Source: Corynebacterium ulcerans
GTDB taxonomy: Bacteria > Actinomycetota > Actinomycetes > Mycobacteriales > Mycobacteriaceae
Direction: 5' to 3'
Length of the DNA: 64,000 bases
Assembly (NCBI RefSeq): GCF_900187135.1
Contig: NZ_LT906443.1
Location: forward strand, 248,001 to 312,000
Shown here: positions 49,328 to 60,041 of the stretch, piece after piece
Layout of the letters: each line of letters begins with the position of its first letter
Position numbering within the stretch: position 1 is the first letter of the stretch
Translations under genes and position numbers: made by a program
Notes under the pieces: model-generated
Told to the model about the DNA's origin: nothing
What the model saw: the letters and a program-made list of their open reading frames with translations, nothing else
The model's database searches: none

Positions 49328-50121
49328 GAACCACTCCTTTCATTGGGAGTCTTAGTTGTGGGGGTCAGAATTGGAGTTATCGGAATGTTGGTCGTGCATA
49401 TGTCATGACCTTCAGCGATTGAAGCTAGCGGTTGCACATGATGTCCAAGCAACATCGCAATAGCCTCATGCTCGGCTTCGCAGAGCTCCGGGAACTCTGC
49501 TGCAACACCTGCGATGGGGCAATGATGCTGACATATCTGGACACCATTCGCGGCGTTGGTCAACGTTGCGGCGTAACCACTCTCTGAAAATGCTTCCACC
49601 AAAGCAGATGCGGCTTTTTCCAAAGAGTCAGCATCTTCCACCGTGGGGATTTCAACCCCCTCGACGATTGTCGCAACGCGCTTACGTGCGAACTCTTTCA
49701 CTGCGGTTTCGCCACCAGTTTCCTTCAATGTGGCTAGCGCCTGAGCAGCCAAAGAATCATAGTCATGACCAAACTGCCCGCGTCCAGCAGCTGTAAGCCT
49801 GAAGCTTTTTGCAGGACGACCACGAGTTTTATCACCGACCGTTTTCCTAGGCTGAGATATTTCAGCAAGGCCTTCCTCAACCAAGATATCGACATGGCGT
49901 CGAATGCCCGTTGCAGAAAGTCCGAGGGTTTCCCCTAGTTGAGTCGCGGTGACAGGGCCAGACTTGAGCATAACCAGCATGATCTGTCGCCGAGTCTCGC
50001 CATCAGTACTTCGCGTTTCCGTAACAGGATGATTCACTTTTCCTGAGGTTTTTCCGCGAGAAGCCGATAAACCCCGCATGGTTGGTGTGGTTCCCATAGT
50101 CTTTGTGTCACCTTCTTCCAT
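49324..50121 (-). CDS. sufR: SufR-type Fe-S-sensing regulator
   Basis: A 265-residue regulator. A winged HTH (about 45-105) has [20 protein letters not shown] and the RPAKSFRLT wing. The C-terminal region carries the cluster-ligand pattern [19 protein letters not shown] and a further Cys in DICTTN, as in SufR proteins that repress suf when holding a [4Fe-4S] cluster. It is the first gene of the operon. The start is uncertain: ATG 50121 or 50097. Confidence 0.92.
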   Translation of the reverse strand: MEEGDTKTMGTTPTMRGLSASRGKTSGKVNHPVTETRSTDGETRRQIMLVMLKSGPVTATQLGETLGLSATGIRRHVDILVEEGLAEISQPRKTVGDKTRGRPAKSFRLTAAGRGQFGHDYDSLAAQALATLKETGGETAVKEFARKRVATIVEGVEIPTVEDADSLEKAASALVEAFSESGYAATLTNAANGVQICQHHCPIAGVAAEFPELCEAEHEAIAMLLGHHVQPLASIAEGHDICTTNIPITPILTPTTKTPNERSGS

Positions 50122-50233
50122 TCCAAAAGTTTCGTTGGATAGATCGCCCTACAGGACGTTATCCGCGGACACCATTTAGCAACATTAATATGTCGGTATT
50201 CATTCCAGCAACATGACCCCACCATAAAAGCGC

Positions 50234-50253
50234 TGGTTAGCACACCCTAACCA
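50234..50253. promoter_or_regulatory. Inverted repeat, candidate SufR operator
   Basis: TGGTTAG - 6 nt - CTAACCA, perfect 7-bp arms, 113 bp upstream of the sufR ATG. The location in front of a regulator-led operon suggests autoregulation; I know no exact consensus that it matches. Confidence 0.45.
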
Positions 50254-50428
50254 ACCTTTGTCCCCTTCACCATCATCTTTAGATTTATCAGTTAAAACTT
50301 TCTACAGATGGCAGAGAAATAATCATATCTAAAGAAAGTAACTACGGCGGACATCTCCCAACCCTGCCCCATCCCCAACACTCGCCTCTTTATCACCTTT
50401 ATCACCAACCCGACCACGGCTCTACCGC

Positions 50429-50434
50429 TAGTAT
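50429..50434 (+). promoter_or_regulatory. Probable -10 of leaderless mptB
   Basis: TAGTAT seven bases before GTG 50442; no ribosome site. Confidence 0.45.
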
Positions 50435-50441
50435 TTACGCT

Positions 50442-52280
50442 GTGAAGCTCAATCCCCATAAACTTTGGCAGTCTCTACGCGATGAGTTGCCTTCCTTAGG
50501 CCTACCCGGTTCACGTTCTGCCGAGCTTCATATATCTGCACAAAGTGCGTCGCCGCATCACACAGATTTAAAAGACGGATCAAAGATCCCAACCTTGGGT
50601 GAACACCACCCCTATCAAGGCGGCTCTGCCCTCATTAATACCGTCACTGGCGCCGATCTTTTGGACCTTGCAGCGCCGCCAAAACATAAAGCAGAGAACA
50701 TTCCCGTAGCCTTTCCGCGAGAGCGCGCCGCTTCAGACTTAACTTTTTCAGAGTTACGCCGGTTTGCAATGTTCAGGTGGATGGGAGCATTGGGAGCCCT
50801 TTTACTTGGCTTCGGAGCGCTCGGAGCGGGGGCACTCCCAGTAGTCAACAATCCATACACAAGCTTTATCGGCGGGTCCATTATGGCCCGGATGCTTCAA
50901 AGCTCAATGATCGTTTGTTTTATTGGCGTAGCACTCCTCGTTATCTCCTGGCTTCTCATAGCACCATTCACAGGAGCTCTCCCATCAAGGACCCGACAGA
51001 CCAACAAAGGGGATGATGCTCGAATAGTAAGCATGTCTTTGCTCTGGCGAACATTTGCAGCATGGAGCCTCCCCATACTTCTCAGCGCCCCTATGTTCAC
51101 CCAAGACATCTATTCATACTTAGCCAATGGCGCAATAGTCCGGATGGGCCTCGACCCCTATTCTGCAGGCCCGATAGATCTTTTAGGCACTGATCATCCC
51201 CTCGCCCGCAGCGTCCCCTTTATTTGGGCTCATTCCCCTTCCCCCTATGGCCCTGTGGCATTAGGTCTAGCGTCCCTCATCAGCCACATCACCGGAGACA
51301 GCATCGCCTGGGGAGTATTTCTGCACCGCACCCTTTCTATCGCCGGTATCGCCCTTGCAGGCTGGGCCATCTCCCGGCTTGCAACACGTTGTAGGGTGGC
51401 ACCTCAAGCGGCTTTATGGTTGGGGATACTGAACCCTTTGACTATTTTGCATCTGGTTGGCGGCATCCATAATGAAGCCATCCTCTTAGGGCTTCTTCTA
51501 GCCGGTTTTGAGCTTGGACTACGCGGCTGCAACTACTTAAGAGTCGGGATATTCAGACATGCAGCACTTTATATCGGCGCTTCTGGCTTACTAATTTCAT
51601 GCGCAGGCATGGTGAAAGTAACCGGGTTTATTGGTCTCGGCTTCACAGGGATGGCCATCGCTCGCTCTTTCCGTTTCCGCGAGCGTAGTCATAGCTTTTC
51701 CCTGGCATGCGCCGTGGGCATTCAAATTGCACTCCTAACACTCTCCATTCTTGTCATAACTTTTGTTTCAGGCATAGGACTTGGCTGGGTTCACGCGCAA
51801 GGTGGTGCTGTAGCGATTCGAAGTTGGATGTCTCTCTCTACTGCCGTTGGCGTTGCCGCCGGATGGTTTGGCATGCTGCTGGGACTCGGAGATCAGACAG
51901 AGGCTATGTTGCAAATAACTCGCGGCTGCGGAATTTTACTAGCGGGTGTATTCATGCTCAGAATGCTGCTCGCAACATATTGGGGGCGCATACCCGCGAT
52001 CGGTGGCCTTGGGGTTGCAACTTTTGTTTTGGTTGTCTTCTTCCCTGTGGTTCATCCTTGGTACATGCTATGGGCGATTCTTCCGCTATCAGCATGGGCC
52101 AATAGGGCTTTCTTCCGCATGGGAGTCACGTTATATTCAGCACTGCTCTCCTTCTTTGTCCTGCCCCGAGGGCTTTCTCTACCTCCCAGTACCGTACTTT
52201 CGATTTACTTTGCATCAGCCCTTGGTTTGTCCGTTCTTTTATTCCTCCTATGGTGGTCGTTTAAACGCGCTCGGCGTTGA
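50442..52280 (+). CDS. mptB: Alpha-1,6-mannosyltransferase MptB
   Basis: GT-C-type membrane glycosyltransferase that extends the mannan core of lipoarabinomannan/lipomannan with polyprenyl-phosphate mannose. The 612-residue protein has about 100 polar N-terminal residues and then 12-13 membrane segments. The catalytic loop contains FTQDIYSYLANGAIVRMGLDPY with the conserved Asp near residue 223. SPSPYGPVALG and PVVHPWYMLW are further family marks. It lies beside sufR and an ABC exporter, as Rv1459c does in mycobacteria. GTG 50442 is probably leaderless. Confidence 0.93.
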   Translation: MKLNPHKLWQSLRDELPSLGLPGSRSAELHISAQSASPHHTDLKDGSKIPTLGEHHPYQGGSALINTVTGADLLDLAAPPKHKAENIPVAFPRERAASDLTFSELRRFAMFRWMGALGALLLGFGALGAGALPVVNNPYTSFIGGSIMARMLQSSMIVCFIGVALLVISWLLIAPFTGALPSRTRQTNKGDDARIVSMSLLWRTFAAWSLPILLSAPMFTQDIYSYLANGAIVRMGLDPYSAGPIDLLGTDHPLARSVPFIWAHSPSPYGPVALGLASLISHITGDSIAWGVFLHRTLSIAGIALAGWAISRLATRCRVAPQAALWLGILNPLTILHLVGGIHNEAILLGLLLAGFELGLRGCNYLRVGIFRHAALYIGASGLLISCAGMVKVTGFIGLGFTGMAIARSFRFRERSHSFSLACAVGIQIALLTLSILVITFVSGIGLGWVHAQGGAVAIRSWMSLSTAVGVAAGWFGMLLGLGDQTEAMLQITRGCGILLAGVFMLRMLLATYWGRIPAIGGLGVATFVLVVFFPVVHPWYMLWAILPLSAWANRAFFRMGVTLYSALLSFFVLPRGLSLPPSTVLSIYFASALGLSVLLFLLWWSFKRARR

Positions 52281-52298
52281 TGTTTTACACTTTCTCAT

Positions 52299-53255
52299 GT
52301 GACTACGTTCAACTCGACTTCTTCCGAGCCAACTGCGTCTTCTTCCCCTGTTCTTGAGTTAACTCAAGTGGTCAAGCGTTTTGGCACGAAGGAAGCCGTT
52401 GCAGGTTTAAGCCTTCGGGCTTACCCAGGCCAGGTTTTAGCATTCCTAGGCCCCAACGGTGCAGGCAAAACAACCACCATTGAAATGTGTGAGGGTTTCC
52501 AAAAACCAACTTCAGGCAGTATCCGCGTGCTTGGCATCGATCCAGCAAAGCACCCAGATGCTGTGCGCCAAAAAGTCGGAATAATGTTGCAAGGAGGGGG
52601 CTCCTATTCAGGCATTCGCGTACAGGAAATGCTTAACCTCACTGCGTCTTATAGCAAAGACCCACTCGACACAGACTGGTTGCTTCACGTACTAGGCCTG
52701 GATTCGCACCGCACCACCACGTATCGACGCCTCTCAGGTGGGCAAAAGCAACGGTTATCCCTAGCTCTCGCCTTAGTTGGTAGACCACAGCTCGTTTTTC
52801 TCGACGAACCCACCGCCGGAATGGATGCTCAATCCCGCCTGGTCGTTTGGAAACTCATCCGTTCACTTAAAGCGGATGGTGTCACAGTCATCCTCACTAC
52901 GCATCTCATGGATGAGGCTCAGGCACTGGCAGATCGAGTCGCGATTATAAATCAAGGGCAATTGGTCGCAGAAGGGACCACAGAGGAGCTCCGCACGAGT
53001 AAAAAGAGCGGAACTTCCGCAGTCTTTTCTACCTCGACAGCTCTTCCTCTAAGCAGCGCCCCCCTCAAGGACCTTGGGGTACAGGAAATCAAGCCGCTTC
53101 ATTACGGCCTCACTGGCGATCTATCACCCGATACCCTCGCTAGGCTTTCTGCAGCTGCCGCAAAAGAAAACGTCCTTATCACGTCTTGGGAAACCAGGAC
53201 AAAAAGCCTTGAGGACATATTTTTAGATTTAACCGGTCGTGAGCTGAGGAGTTAA
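52299..53255 (+). CDS. ABC transporter ATP-binding protein
   Basis: A 318-residue DrrA-like ATPase: Walker A FLGPNGAGKTTTIEM, signature LSGGQKQRLSLALA, Walker B LVFLDEPTAGMD, and a C-terminal extension of about 100 residues typical of this family. TACACT seven bases before GTG 52299 suggests a leaderless start. Pairs with the permease one base downstream. The same ATPase-permease pair next to mptB and ctaA is found in mycobacteria (Rv1458c-Rv1457c); substrate unknown. Confidence 0.93.
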   Translation: MTTFNSTSSEPTASSSPVLELTQVVKRFGTKEAVAGLSLRAYPGQVLAFLGPNGAGKTTTIEMCEGFQKPTSGSIRVLGIDPAKHPDAVRQKVGIMLQGGGSYSGIRVQEMLNLTASYSKDPLDTDWLLHVLGLDSHRTTTYRRLSGGQKQRLSLALALVGRPQLVFLDEPTAGMDAQSRLVVWKLIRSLKADGVTVILTTHLMDEAQALADRVAIINQGQLVAEGTTEELRTSKKSGTSAVFSTSTALPLSSAPLKDLGVQEIKPLHYGLTGDLSPDTLARLSAAAAKENVLITSWETRTKSLEDIFLDLTGRELRS

Positions 53256-53256
53256 C

Positions 53257-54057
53257 GTGACACCACCTTCCCAACAAGAAAGCGCACTTTCGGCTGATTT
53301 TTTCCCTCCGGGAACATTCACCCCTAACCCGCAACGAGCCAGCGTTGCACGCATGGTGTGGTCACAGGGGTTTGTCGAGGCCAAATTATTTCTAAGGCAC
53401 GGAGAGCAGCAGCTTCTCAGCTTTATTATCCCTCTCGGAATGCTCTTAGCGCTGGCGTATCTACCGCTTCTCGACGATCCCAATCCCCTAACCAAGGGCT
53501 TTCCCATGATGCTTGCCCTCGCCTCCATGAGCTCGGGCTTTACCGGTCAAGCCATCTCCCTGGCATTTGACCGTCGTTACGGCGCCCTCCAGCGAACTGG
53601 CGCGAGCGGCGTTCCCTCATGGACGATCGTTTCAGGCAAAGTCTTGGGTGTTCTCTCGGTCAGTTTCATCCAGATAGTAGTCCTCGGGGCAGTAGCGCTT
53701 GCCTTAGGGTGGACGTCCACAGCAACAGGCATTGTTATAGGCCTGCTGGTCTTTTTTATAGGCGTTGCAGCCTTTACGTCCCTCGGTCTGTTGATGGGCG
53801 GAACTCTATCTTCCGAGCTGGTTCTGGGCCTGGCTAACCTAATTTGGGTTGTATTAGTCGGAGTCGCCTCTTATATCTTGTTTCAGAGTTCTGCTGAGCC
53901 AACCACGTGGCTAAAGTTAATCCCGTCTGTAGCCTTGTCTGACGGCCTCTATTCAGGTTTTCGTGGTTCCTTCCCCACCACAGATGTAATCATTTTGCTA
54001 GGTTGGCTATCGCTCGGTTCTGTTATGGCTAACCGCTGGTTTAAATTTTCTGGATAA
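53257..54057 (+). CDS. ABC-2 type permease
   Basis: A 266-residue membrane protein with about six spans after a 40-residue cytosolic start, forming the export channel with the preceding ATPase. The KGFPMMLALASMSSGFTGQA and RRYGALQRTGASGVPSW segments are typical of ABC-2 permeases. Start GTG 53257 is one base after the ATPase stop. Confidence 0.92.
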   Translation: MTPPSQQESALSADFFPPGTFTPNPQRASVARMVWSQGFVEAKLFLRHGEQQLLSFIIPLGMLLALAYLPLLDDPNPLTKGFPMMLALASMSSGFTGQAISLAFDRRYGALQRTGASGVPSWTIVSGKVLGVLSVSFIQIVVLGAVALALGWTSTATGIVIGLLVFFIGVAAFTSLGLLMGGTLSSELVLGLANLIWVVLVGVASYILFQSSAEPTTWLKLIPSVALSDGLYSGFRGSFPTTDVIILLGWLSLGSVMANRWFKFSG

Positions 54058-54139
54058 TTATTTCCCTACAAAAGCGTTGAGGTGGCGCATCACACGCCGA
54101 AGTTATCTCAATAAAATCGCCTAATCTCTATGTACTCGG

Positions 54140-54145
54140 TAGAAT
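54140..54145 (+). promoter_or_regulatory. -10 of ctaA, sets the start at GTG 54154
   Basis: TAGAAT eight bases before GTG 54154 indicates a leaderless message; the longer frame from ATG 54130 would include this promoter. Confidence 0.5.
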
Positions 54146-54153
54146 TTGACGCC

Positions 54154-55152
54154 GTGACTACCGTTGACAAACCAGCCAAGGCGGAATGGTTCCGTACTCT
54201 CGCCCCAAAGACTTCTACGCAACGTGCGCTAGCTATGGCGCTCCTTGTAGCCCAAGGATCGATCACGGTGACAGGTTCGATTGTTCGAGTTACCGGCTCA
54301 GGGTTAGGTTGCAATACGTGGCCTAATTGCCACCCTGGCTCGCTTGTCCCGGTTAAAGGCGCTGCCCCGTGGCTTCATCAGGCAATCGAGTTCGGCAATA
54401 GGCTTCTGACATTTGTTCTTGTTGCCATTGCTGTTTCCCTTTTTGTTTCCATTGTTTCCGCTCATCGGCGAAAAGAAATCATTATTCACGGTCTAGCCCA
54501 GGGTATTGGCATTATCGTGCAGGCCGTCATTGGCGGTATTTCTGTCCACTTGGATCTTAAGTGGTGGGCGGTTGCGATTCACTTCTTGCCATCGGTGCTC
54601 CTAGTATGGCTCGCGGCTATTTTGTATGTTCGTATCTCAGAGCCTGACGACGGCACCCCTGAACGCGCTTACCCAAGCTCGCTGCGTGGACTTGCTGCTT
54701 TGGGCGCAGCGCTGCTGACTCTCGTTCTCGTAACAGGAACGATGACCACAGGAGCAGGCGTGCACTCTGGTGATAGCAATGTTGGCATGGAAGGCCGACT
54801 TAACGTAGATATCGACTGGATTGCACACGTCCACGCCTGGACTATGTATGTTTACCTGGCAACTACCGTGCTACTCGCGGCCGGACTTGTCCTACAGTTA
54901 GCGCCAAAGCGTTCGCAAAAACTCAGCTGGATGCTTATCTTGATGATCCTTATTCAAGCCGTCATCGGGGTGATTCAATACCGACTCGGTGTGCCTCGTT
55001 GGTCAGTTCCGGTTCACATTGGCATGTGCTCTGTCGTCGTTGCTTATAGCTCTCTGCTTTGGGCATCGGGTATCCAACGCGTCAATGGTGGGGACTACGT
55101 CACCGGTTCGCCCACTGGAGATCACAAGCGGGCCCTGCTGAATAAGATGTAG
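54154..55152 (+). CDS. ctaA: Heme A synthase CtaA
   Basis: Membrane hydroxylase converting heme O to heme A for the aa3 cytochrome oxidase. The 332-residue protein has eight membrane segments; conserved His residues lie in WLHQAIEFGNRLLTF, WWAVAIHFLPSVL, WIAHVHAWTMYV and WSVPVHIGMCS. VTGSGLGCNTWPNCHPGS has the cysteine pair of the first extracellular loop. Works with CtaB. I use GTG 54154 because of the adjacent -10. Confidence 0.95.
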   Translation: MTTVDKPAKAEWFRTLAPKTSTQRALAMALLVAQGSITVTGSIVRVTGSGLGCNTWPNCHPGSLVPVKGAAPWLHQAIEFGNRLLTFVLVAIAVSLFVSIVSAHRRKEIIIHGLAQGIGIIVQAVIGGISVHLDLKWWAVAIHFLPSVLLVWLAAILYVRISEPDDGTPERAYPSSLRGLAALGAALLTLVLVTGTMTTGAGVHSGDSNVGMEGRLNVDIDWIAHVHAWTMYVYLATTVLLAAGLVLQLAPKRSQKLSWMLILMILIQAVIGVIQYRLGVPRWSVPVHIGMCSVVVAYSSLLWASGIQRVNGGDYVTGSPTGDHKRALLNKM

Positions 55153-55170
55153 CAATCCTACTGCATAGAG

Positions 55171-55223
55171 AAAAGCGAGGTACTGCAGACCACTACAGTG
55201 GTTTTGCAGCACCTCGCTTTTTA
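55171..55223 (+). terminator. Terminator after ctaA
   Basis: A long hairpin: outer arms AAAAGCGAGGT / ACCTCGCTTTT, middle CTGCA/TGCAG, inner GACCAC/GTGGTTT, loop TACA, then T run. Confidence 0.85.
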
Positions 55224-55292
55224 CATGAGCCTCTCAACATCGAGTAATCTCACTGCGTTATCTCCTCAGCATAAGATGCAAGAGGGTCTTTC

Positions 55293-56225
55293 TTAGAAGA
55301 AGGTTGTTGTCCACCCCAGCATCTGACCAACAGTTTCTAGTCCCAAGACTGCATCAAGCGACAAGCCCACAAAGAGTATCGACAGATAATTGTTGGAAAG
55401 AATAAACAGCTTGAGTGGTTTGACCTCGCCACCGGCTTTAATGCCTTGGTGCAACCGGATCGCCATAATGAGGAACCAGATTCCTGAGACCACAGCTATG
55501 CTCCCATAAATCCAACCTGCCGCAGGAATGATGAGGAACGTTGTGATCACAGTCGCCCATGTGTACCACACGATTTGGCGTGTCACTTCCACGGGCTCTC
55601 TGACTACGGGAAGCATCGGGACGCCTGCTCGCGCGTAGTCATCCTTATACTTCATGGCTAATGCCCATGTATGTGGAGGTGTCCAGAAGAAAATAATCAA
55701 GAACAAGACGATCGCTTGCCACCATTGCGCGGGGATTCCTACCGGTGCATTATCTGTAATCACGGCCCAGCCGACCACAACTGGCATGCAGCCAGCCGCC
55801 CCACCCCACACAATATTGAGATGGGTTTTACGCTTGAGGTGCTTGGTGTAGACAAAAATGTAAAAGAAAATTGTCAACATAACAAACAAACCTGCGAGCA
55901 AAGAATCGCATAGTAACCAGAGCCACAGGAAGCTCGTCACCGTGAGGATCCAGGCAAAGATGCTGGCATGTCGATTGCTCACAGTATGTTTGACCAACGG
56001 TCGTGCGCGCGTGCGCCCCATTTTCTGATCGATGTCCGAGTCGGCGACCATGTTAAAGGTGTTGGCAGCCGCGGCTCCCATCCAACCACCCAAAAGAGTA
56101 AGCAGAATCAGCCCAATGTTGCTGTGTCCACGATCCGCTTGGAGCATGGCTGGAATTGTTGCAACCAATAGGAGCTCAATGACCCTTGGCTTTGTCAGCG
56201 CGATATAGGCCTTGATCTTCTCCAA
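55293..56225 (-). CDS. ctaB: Protoheme IX farnesyltransferase (heme O synthase)
   Basis: UbiA-type prenyltransferase adding a farnesyl group to heme B, forming heme O, the CtaA substrate. The 310-residue protein has eight to nine membrane segments. The first Asp-rich site is [20 protein letters not shown] and the second is in the [17 protein letters not shown] loop. The TTG start at 56225 has GGAGG seven bases upstream. Divergent from tkt. Confidence 0.95.
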   Translation of the reverse strand: MEKIKAYIALTKPRVIELLLVATIPAMLQADRGHSNIGLILLTLLGGWMGAAAANTFNMVADSDIDQKMGRTRARPLVKHTVSNRHASIFAWILTVTSFLWLWLLCDSLLAGLFVMLTIFFYIFVYTKHLKRKTHLNIVWGGAAGCMPVVVGWAVITDNAPVGIPAQWWQAIVLFLIIFFWTPPHTWALAMKYKDDYARAGVPMLPVVREPVEVTRQIVWYTWATVITTFLIIPAAGWIYGSIAVVSGIWFLIMAIRLHQGIKAGGEVKPLKLFILSNNYLSILFVGLSLDAVLGLETVGQMLGWTTTFF

Positions 56226-56587
56226 GGGAGTCCTCCAACAGAAATATGCGTAAAACAGGATGTGCCATCACCGGCTAGTTCTCATACAGCAAGCGTGTAG
56301 CCCCACAAGTCTAGCGTCCATTCGTTTTTTCCCCACATCGACACCCCATAGGTGGAGGTGACGGCCCAATGCTATGTGGATTGTGGGGTTGAAGAGAAAC
56401 GTCGAAAAGCTTTCCTCTGATGACAACTTTTCCCTTGCTTCTGCCAAATAACTCACACTCATTGCCCTCCCGGGTAATTATCGCTATTAAGGTAGGAAGA
56501 GGTAACAAAAGTTTAAGGGCCTTTGACCCCTTATGTACTTCCTTTGGTTTAACAACAAAGACCTACGCGATTTTAAGGACGGACTAC
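56226..56587. other. Divergent ctaB-tkt intergenic region
   Basis: 362 bp without a gene. It holds the likely tkt promoter near 56462-56490. No clear repeat or other gene is seen. Confidence 0.6.
56462..56490 (+). promoter_or_regulatory. Putative tkt promoter
   Basis: TTGCCC (56462-56467), 17-bp spacer, TATTAA (56485-56490). Leader of about 90 nt to GTG 56588. Confidence 0.45.
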
Positions 56588-58681
56588 GTGACTTTGTCTC
56601 CAGAGCTCAAGGCTTTGACAACCCCCCACTACCCTGACGACTGGTCTGAGGTAGATACCTTGGCAGTCGATACCGCACGTGTGCTCGCGGCAGACGCCGT
56701 CCAAAAGTGCGGATCAGGCCACCCCGGAACCGCTATGAGCTTGGCGCCTCTGGCCTATACCCTCTACCAGCGCATCATGCACCATGATCCTGCTGATACC
56801 GAATGGACTGGCCGAGATCGCTTTGTCTTGTCCTGCGGACACAGTTCGCTCACCCAGTACATTCAGTTGTACCTAGGCGGTTTTGGTCTAGAGCTAGATG
56901 ATCTGGAAGCCCTACGCACGTGGGGCGCCCTTACTCCTGGACACCCGGAATACCGCCATACAAAGGGCGTGGAAATTACCACGGGCCCGCTAGGACAGGG
57001 CCTAGCGTCTGCAGTTGGTATGGCTATGGCTTCTCGACGCGAGCGTGGGCTTTTCGATCCTCAGGCAGAGGCAGGAACCTCGCCTTTCGATCATTATGTA
57101 TACGTCATTGCTTCTGATGGTGACTTGCAGGAAGGCGTGACTGCAGAAGCAAGCTCACTAGCCGGAACGCAACAACTGGGCAACCTCATTGTTTTCTGGG
57201 ATGACAACCACATCTCTATTGAGGAAGACACGGAAATCGCTTTCAATGAAAACGTTGTGGATCGCTACCGTGCATACAACTGGCAGGTCATTGAAATCGA
57301 GGGCGGCGAGGATATCGCGTCCATCGAAAAAGCTGTAGCGGAAGCCAAAGCAGACACCACGCGCCCCACGTTCATCCGTCTTCGCACTGTGATCGGGTAT
57401 CCCGCTCCGACAAAGATGAACAGTGGAGCTGTTCACGGTGCAGCTCTAGGTGAAGAAGAAGTTGCCGCAACAAAGGAAGTTTTGGGCTTCGACCCTGAGA
57501 AAACCTTCGATGTAGCCGAGAGCGTCATAGAGCACACGCGTAAACTTTCTGCTCGCAGCGCAGATATTCGCGCAGCTTGGCAGGAGAAATTCGACGCGTG
57601 GGCTGCTGCAAACCCAGAAAACAAGGCCTTGTTTGATCGTCTCTCACGCCGAGAGCTCCCTGAGGGCTTCGACTCCGAGCTGCCCACCTGGGAGCCAGAC
57701 AGCAAGGGAGTGGCTACCCGTAAGGCTTCCGAGGCTACGCTTCAGGCTCTAGGCAAGACCATGCCCGAGCTATGGGGCGGCTCCGCAGACCTCGCAGGCT
57801 CCAACAATACAGTGATCAAAGGCGAGCCATCTTTCGGTCCTACATCTATCACCACTGATACGTGGTCAACCGATCCTTATGGACGTAACCTGCACTTTGG
57901 TATCCGGGAACACGCCATGGGTGCGATCGTCAACGGAATCTCACTTCATGGTCCTACACGGCCTTACGCCGGAACCTTCTTAATTTTCTCCGATTACATG
58001 CGTCCGGCAGTTCGCCTCGCGGCTCTCATGGGAACTGACGCTTACTACGTATGGACCCACGATTCCATCGGTTTGGGAGAAGACGGACCTACGCATCAGC
58101 CTATCGAGCAGATGGCTGCGCTCCGAGCAATTCCTGGCGTATCCATGCTGCGTCCCGCCGACGCTAATGAAACAGCAGCAGCATGGCGCGCTGCGCTGAT
58201 GTACAAGGAAGGCCCTAAAGGCCTCGCGTTGACCCGCCAAAATGTTCCGGTCTTGGAAGGCACCAAGGAGAAGGCACGCGAGGGAGTCCAGCGCGGCGCT
58301 TACATCCTTGTGGAAGCATCCAAAGCTACTCCTGACGTCATCGTGATGGCCAGCGGATCCGAGGTTCAGCTCGCAGTTGAAGCTGCTCAGCGTCTAGAAG
58401 CAGAAGGCATTGCCACTCGGGTAGTCTCCGTTCCTTGCCTTGACTGGTTCGAGGAACAAGACCGGGACTACCAAGAATCCGTTTTGCCTGCTGAGGTTAC
58501 TGCTCGTGTCTCTGTTGAAGCTGGCCTCGCGTTGTCCTGGTACAGGCACCTCGGTACCCGCGGACGTGCAGTGTCTCTAGAGCACTTCGGCGCATCTGCT
58601 CCTTATGAAAAGCTCTTTGAAGAATTTGGTATCACCACCGATGCCGTCGTCGCAGCTGCGCACGATTCCCTGAACGCCTAG
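56588..58681 (+). CDS. tkt: Transketolase
   Basis: Thiamine-diphosphate enzyme of the non-oxidative pentose phosphate pathway. The 697-residue protein has [33 protein letters not shown], the ThDP/Mg motif [18 protein letters not shown], and ThDP-binding [18 protein letters not shown]. Start is GTG 56588 with AAGGACGG upstream; the frame extends to 56420 without a ribosome site, and family members begin near LSPELKALT. First gene of tkt-tal-zwf-opcA-pgl. Confidence 0.96.
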   Translation: MTLSPELKALTTPHYPDDWSEVDTLAVDTARVLAADAVQKCGSGHPGTAMSLAPLAYTLYQRIMHHDPADTEWTGRDRFVLSCGHSSLTQYIQLYLGGFGLELDDLEALRTWGALTPGHPEYRHTKGVEITTGPLGQGLASAVGMAMASRRERGLFDPQAEAGTSPFDHYVYVIASDGDLQEGVTAEASSLAGTQQLGNLIVFWDDNHISIEEDTEIAFNENVVDRYRAYNWQVIEIEGGEDIASIEKAVAEAKADTTRPTFIRLRTVIGYPAPTKMNSGAVHGAALGEEEVAATKEVLGFDPEKTFDVAESVIEHTRKLSARSADIRAAWQEKFDAWAAANPENKALFDRLSRRELPEGFDSELPTWEPDSKGVATRKASEATLQALGKTMPELWGGSADLAGSNNTVIKGEPSFGPTSITTDTWSTDPYGRNLHFGIREHAMGAIVNGISLHGPTRPYAGTFLIFSDYMRPAVRLAALMGTDAYYVWTHDSIGLGEDGPTHQPIEQMAALRAIPGVSMLRPADANETAAAWRAALMYKEGPKGLALTRQNVPVLEGTKEKAREGVQRGAYILVEASKATPDVIVMASGSEVQLAVEAAQRLEAEGIATRVVSVPCLDWFEEQDRDYQESVLPAEVTARVSVEAGLALSWYRHLGTRGRAVSLEHFGASAPYEKLFEEFGITTDAVVAAAHDSLNA

Positions 58682-58796
58682 AGTTAATTTCATCAAAATT
58701 AACTGATTATGTGTAAGCCGCATACAACCTCATAGATGTATGCGGCTTACACACTCGTTTCGGCCCCCCACCTTCACAAAGAAATTGGTACTCAAC

Positions 58797-59879
58797 ATGA
58801 ATGCAATCGATGCACTCGCACAAGCAGGAACTTCTACCTGGCTAGACGATCTTTCACGTGAACGCATTACCTCCGGAAATCTCTCCGAGCTCATCACCAC
58901 TAAGTCCATCGTCGGTGTGACAACCAACCCAGCAATCTTTGCTGCGGCTATGAGCAAAGGCACCGCTTATGACGCACAGATTGCGGATCTTAAGGCTCAC
59001 GCTGTTGGCGTCGACGAAGCTGTCTACGCAATGAGCATCCAAGACGTGCAGCAAGCATGCGATATTTTTGCTGAGATTTATGAGTCTTCCCACGGCGTCG
59101 ATGGGCGGGTAAGTATCGAAGTAGATCCTCGTATCTCTGAAGATCGCGAAGCTACCCTCGCGCAAGCACGAGAGCTGTGGAAGCAAGTAGATCGTCCCAA
59201 CGTCATGATCAAAATTCCAGCAACTGCTGGTTCACTACCCGCGATAGCCGATGCGCTCGCGGAAGGCATCAGCGTTAACGTCACTCTTATTTTCTCCGTA
59301 GCCCGATACCGCGAGGTTATCGCCGCATACATTGAAGGCATCAACCGAGCAGCAGACAATGGTCTGGATGTGTCCGCAATCCATTCTGTGGCATCTTTCT
59401 TCGTCTCACGGCTGGACTCGGAAGTAGACAAACGACTGGAAGTCATCGGAACGGACGAGGCTTTAGCTTTGCGCGGCAAAGCTGGCGTTGCCAACGCACG
59501 TCGTGCCTACGCAGTTTTCAAAGAGCTCTTTTCCGCAGCGCAGCTCCCTGAAAACGCAAATATCCAACGCCCACTCTGGGCATCCACTGGGGTCAAGAAC
59601 CCCGACTACTCCCCTACGCTGTATGTCACAGAGCTCGCAGGTCCAGATACCGTCAACACTATGCCAGAAGCAACCATTGACGCGGTACTAGAGGCCAACG
59701 ATGGCGCAGGTGACACGTTGACGAATACCGCGACGGAAGCTGAAGAGACATTCTCTGCTATTTCTCAAGCCGGCGTCGATTTCGAGGATGTTTTTGCGGT
59801 TCTGGAGCAAGAAGGCGTCGATAAATTCGTAGCGGCATGGGACGAACTACTCGATTCTATGAAAGCTCGCTTGAGCTAA
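58797..59879 (+). CDS. tal: Transaldolase
   Basis: Transfers dihydroxyacetone units between pentose-phosphate sugars via a Schiff-base Lys in [12 protein letters not shown] near residue 140. The 360-residue, actinobacterial-type protein also has [14 protein letters not shown] near residue 40 and [12 protein letters not shown]. Start ATG 58797; the frame extends upstream to 58740 without support. Follows tkt by 115 bp. Confidence 0.95.
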   Translation: MNAIDALAQAGTSTWLDDLSRERITSGNLSELITTKSIVGVTTNPAIFAAAMSKGTAYDAQIADLKAHAVGVDEAVYAMSIQDVQQACDIFAEIYESSHGVDGRVSIEVDPRISEDREATLAQARELWKQVDRPNVMIKIPATAGSLPAIADALAEGISVNVTLIFSVARYREVIAAYIEGINRAADNGLDVSAIHSVASFFVSRLDSEVDKRLEVIGTDEALALRGKAGVANARRAYAVFKELFSAAQLPENANIQRPLWASTGVKNPDYSPTLYVTELAGPDTVNTMPEATIDAVLEANDGAGDTLTNTATEAEETFSAISQAGVDFEDVFAVLEQEGVDKFVAAWDELLDSMKARLS

Positions 59880-59897
59880 GCACCATCTGATTAAGAG

Positions 59898-59951
59898 CGT
59901 GGGATACGGGATTCCTCAAGACACACAGGAACGATTTTTCCGTATCCCACG
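59898..59951 (+). terminator. Hairpin after tal
   Basis: CGTGGGATACGG / CCGTATCCCACG arms around a 30-nt loop with an inner TTCCT/AGGAA stem. No T tract follows; may attenuate rather than fully terminate transcription into zwf. Confidence 0.5.
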
Positions 59952-60027
59952 TTACAAATTCCACACCACTAATGCTTTGTTTTGACTGTCTACATCACGA
60001 ACTATATGGCAATGGTTACTTTGTAGG

Positions 60028-60033
60028 TAGAAT
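60028..60033 (+). promoter_or_regulatory. -10 of a possible leaderless zwf promoter
   Basis: TAGAAT eight bases before GTG 60042, suggesting zwf has its own promoter as well as readthrough from tkt-tal. Confidence 0.45.
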
Positions 60034-60041
60034 CTAGGGAC

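Larger units (their letters stand above)
50122..50441. other. Divergent sufR-mptB intergenic region
   Basis: 320 bp without a gene. It holds an inverted repeat at 50234-50253, CTTTAGAT/ATCTAAAG arms 42 bp apart (50277-50334), and TAGTAT (50429-50434), the probable -10 of mptB. Confidence 0.55.

Noticed and set aside
56420..56587. Extended transketolase N-terminus
   Set aside because: It would contain the promoter and the region does not match family starts; GTG 56588 has a ribosome site.
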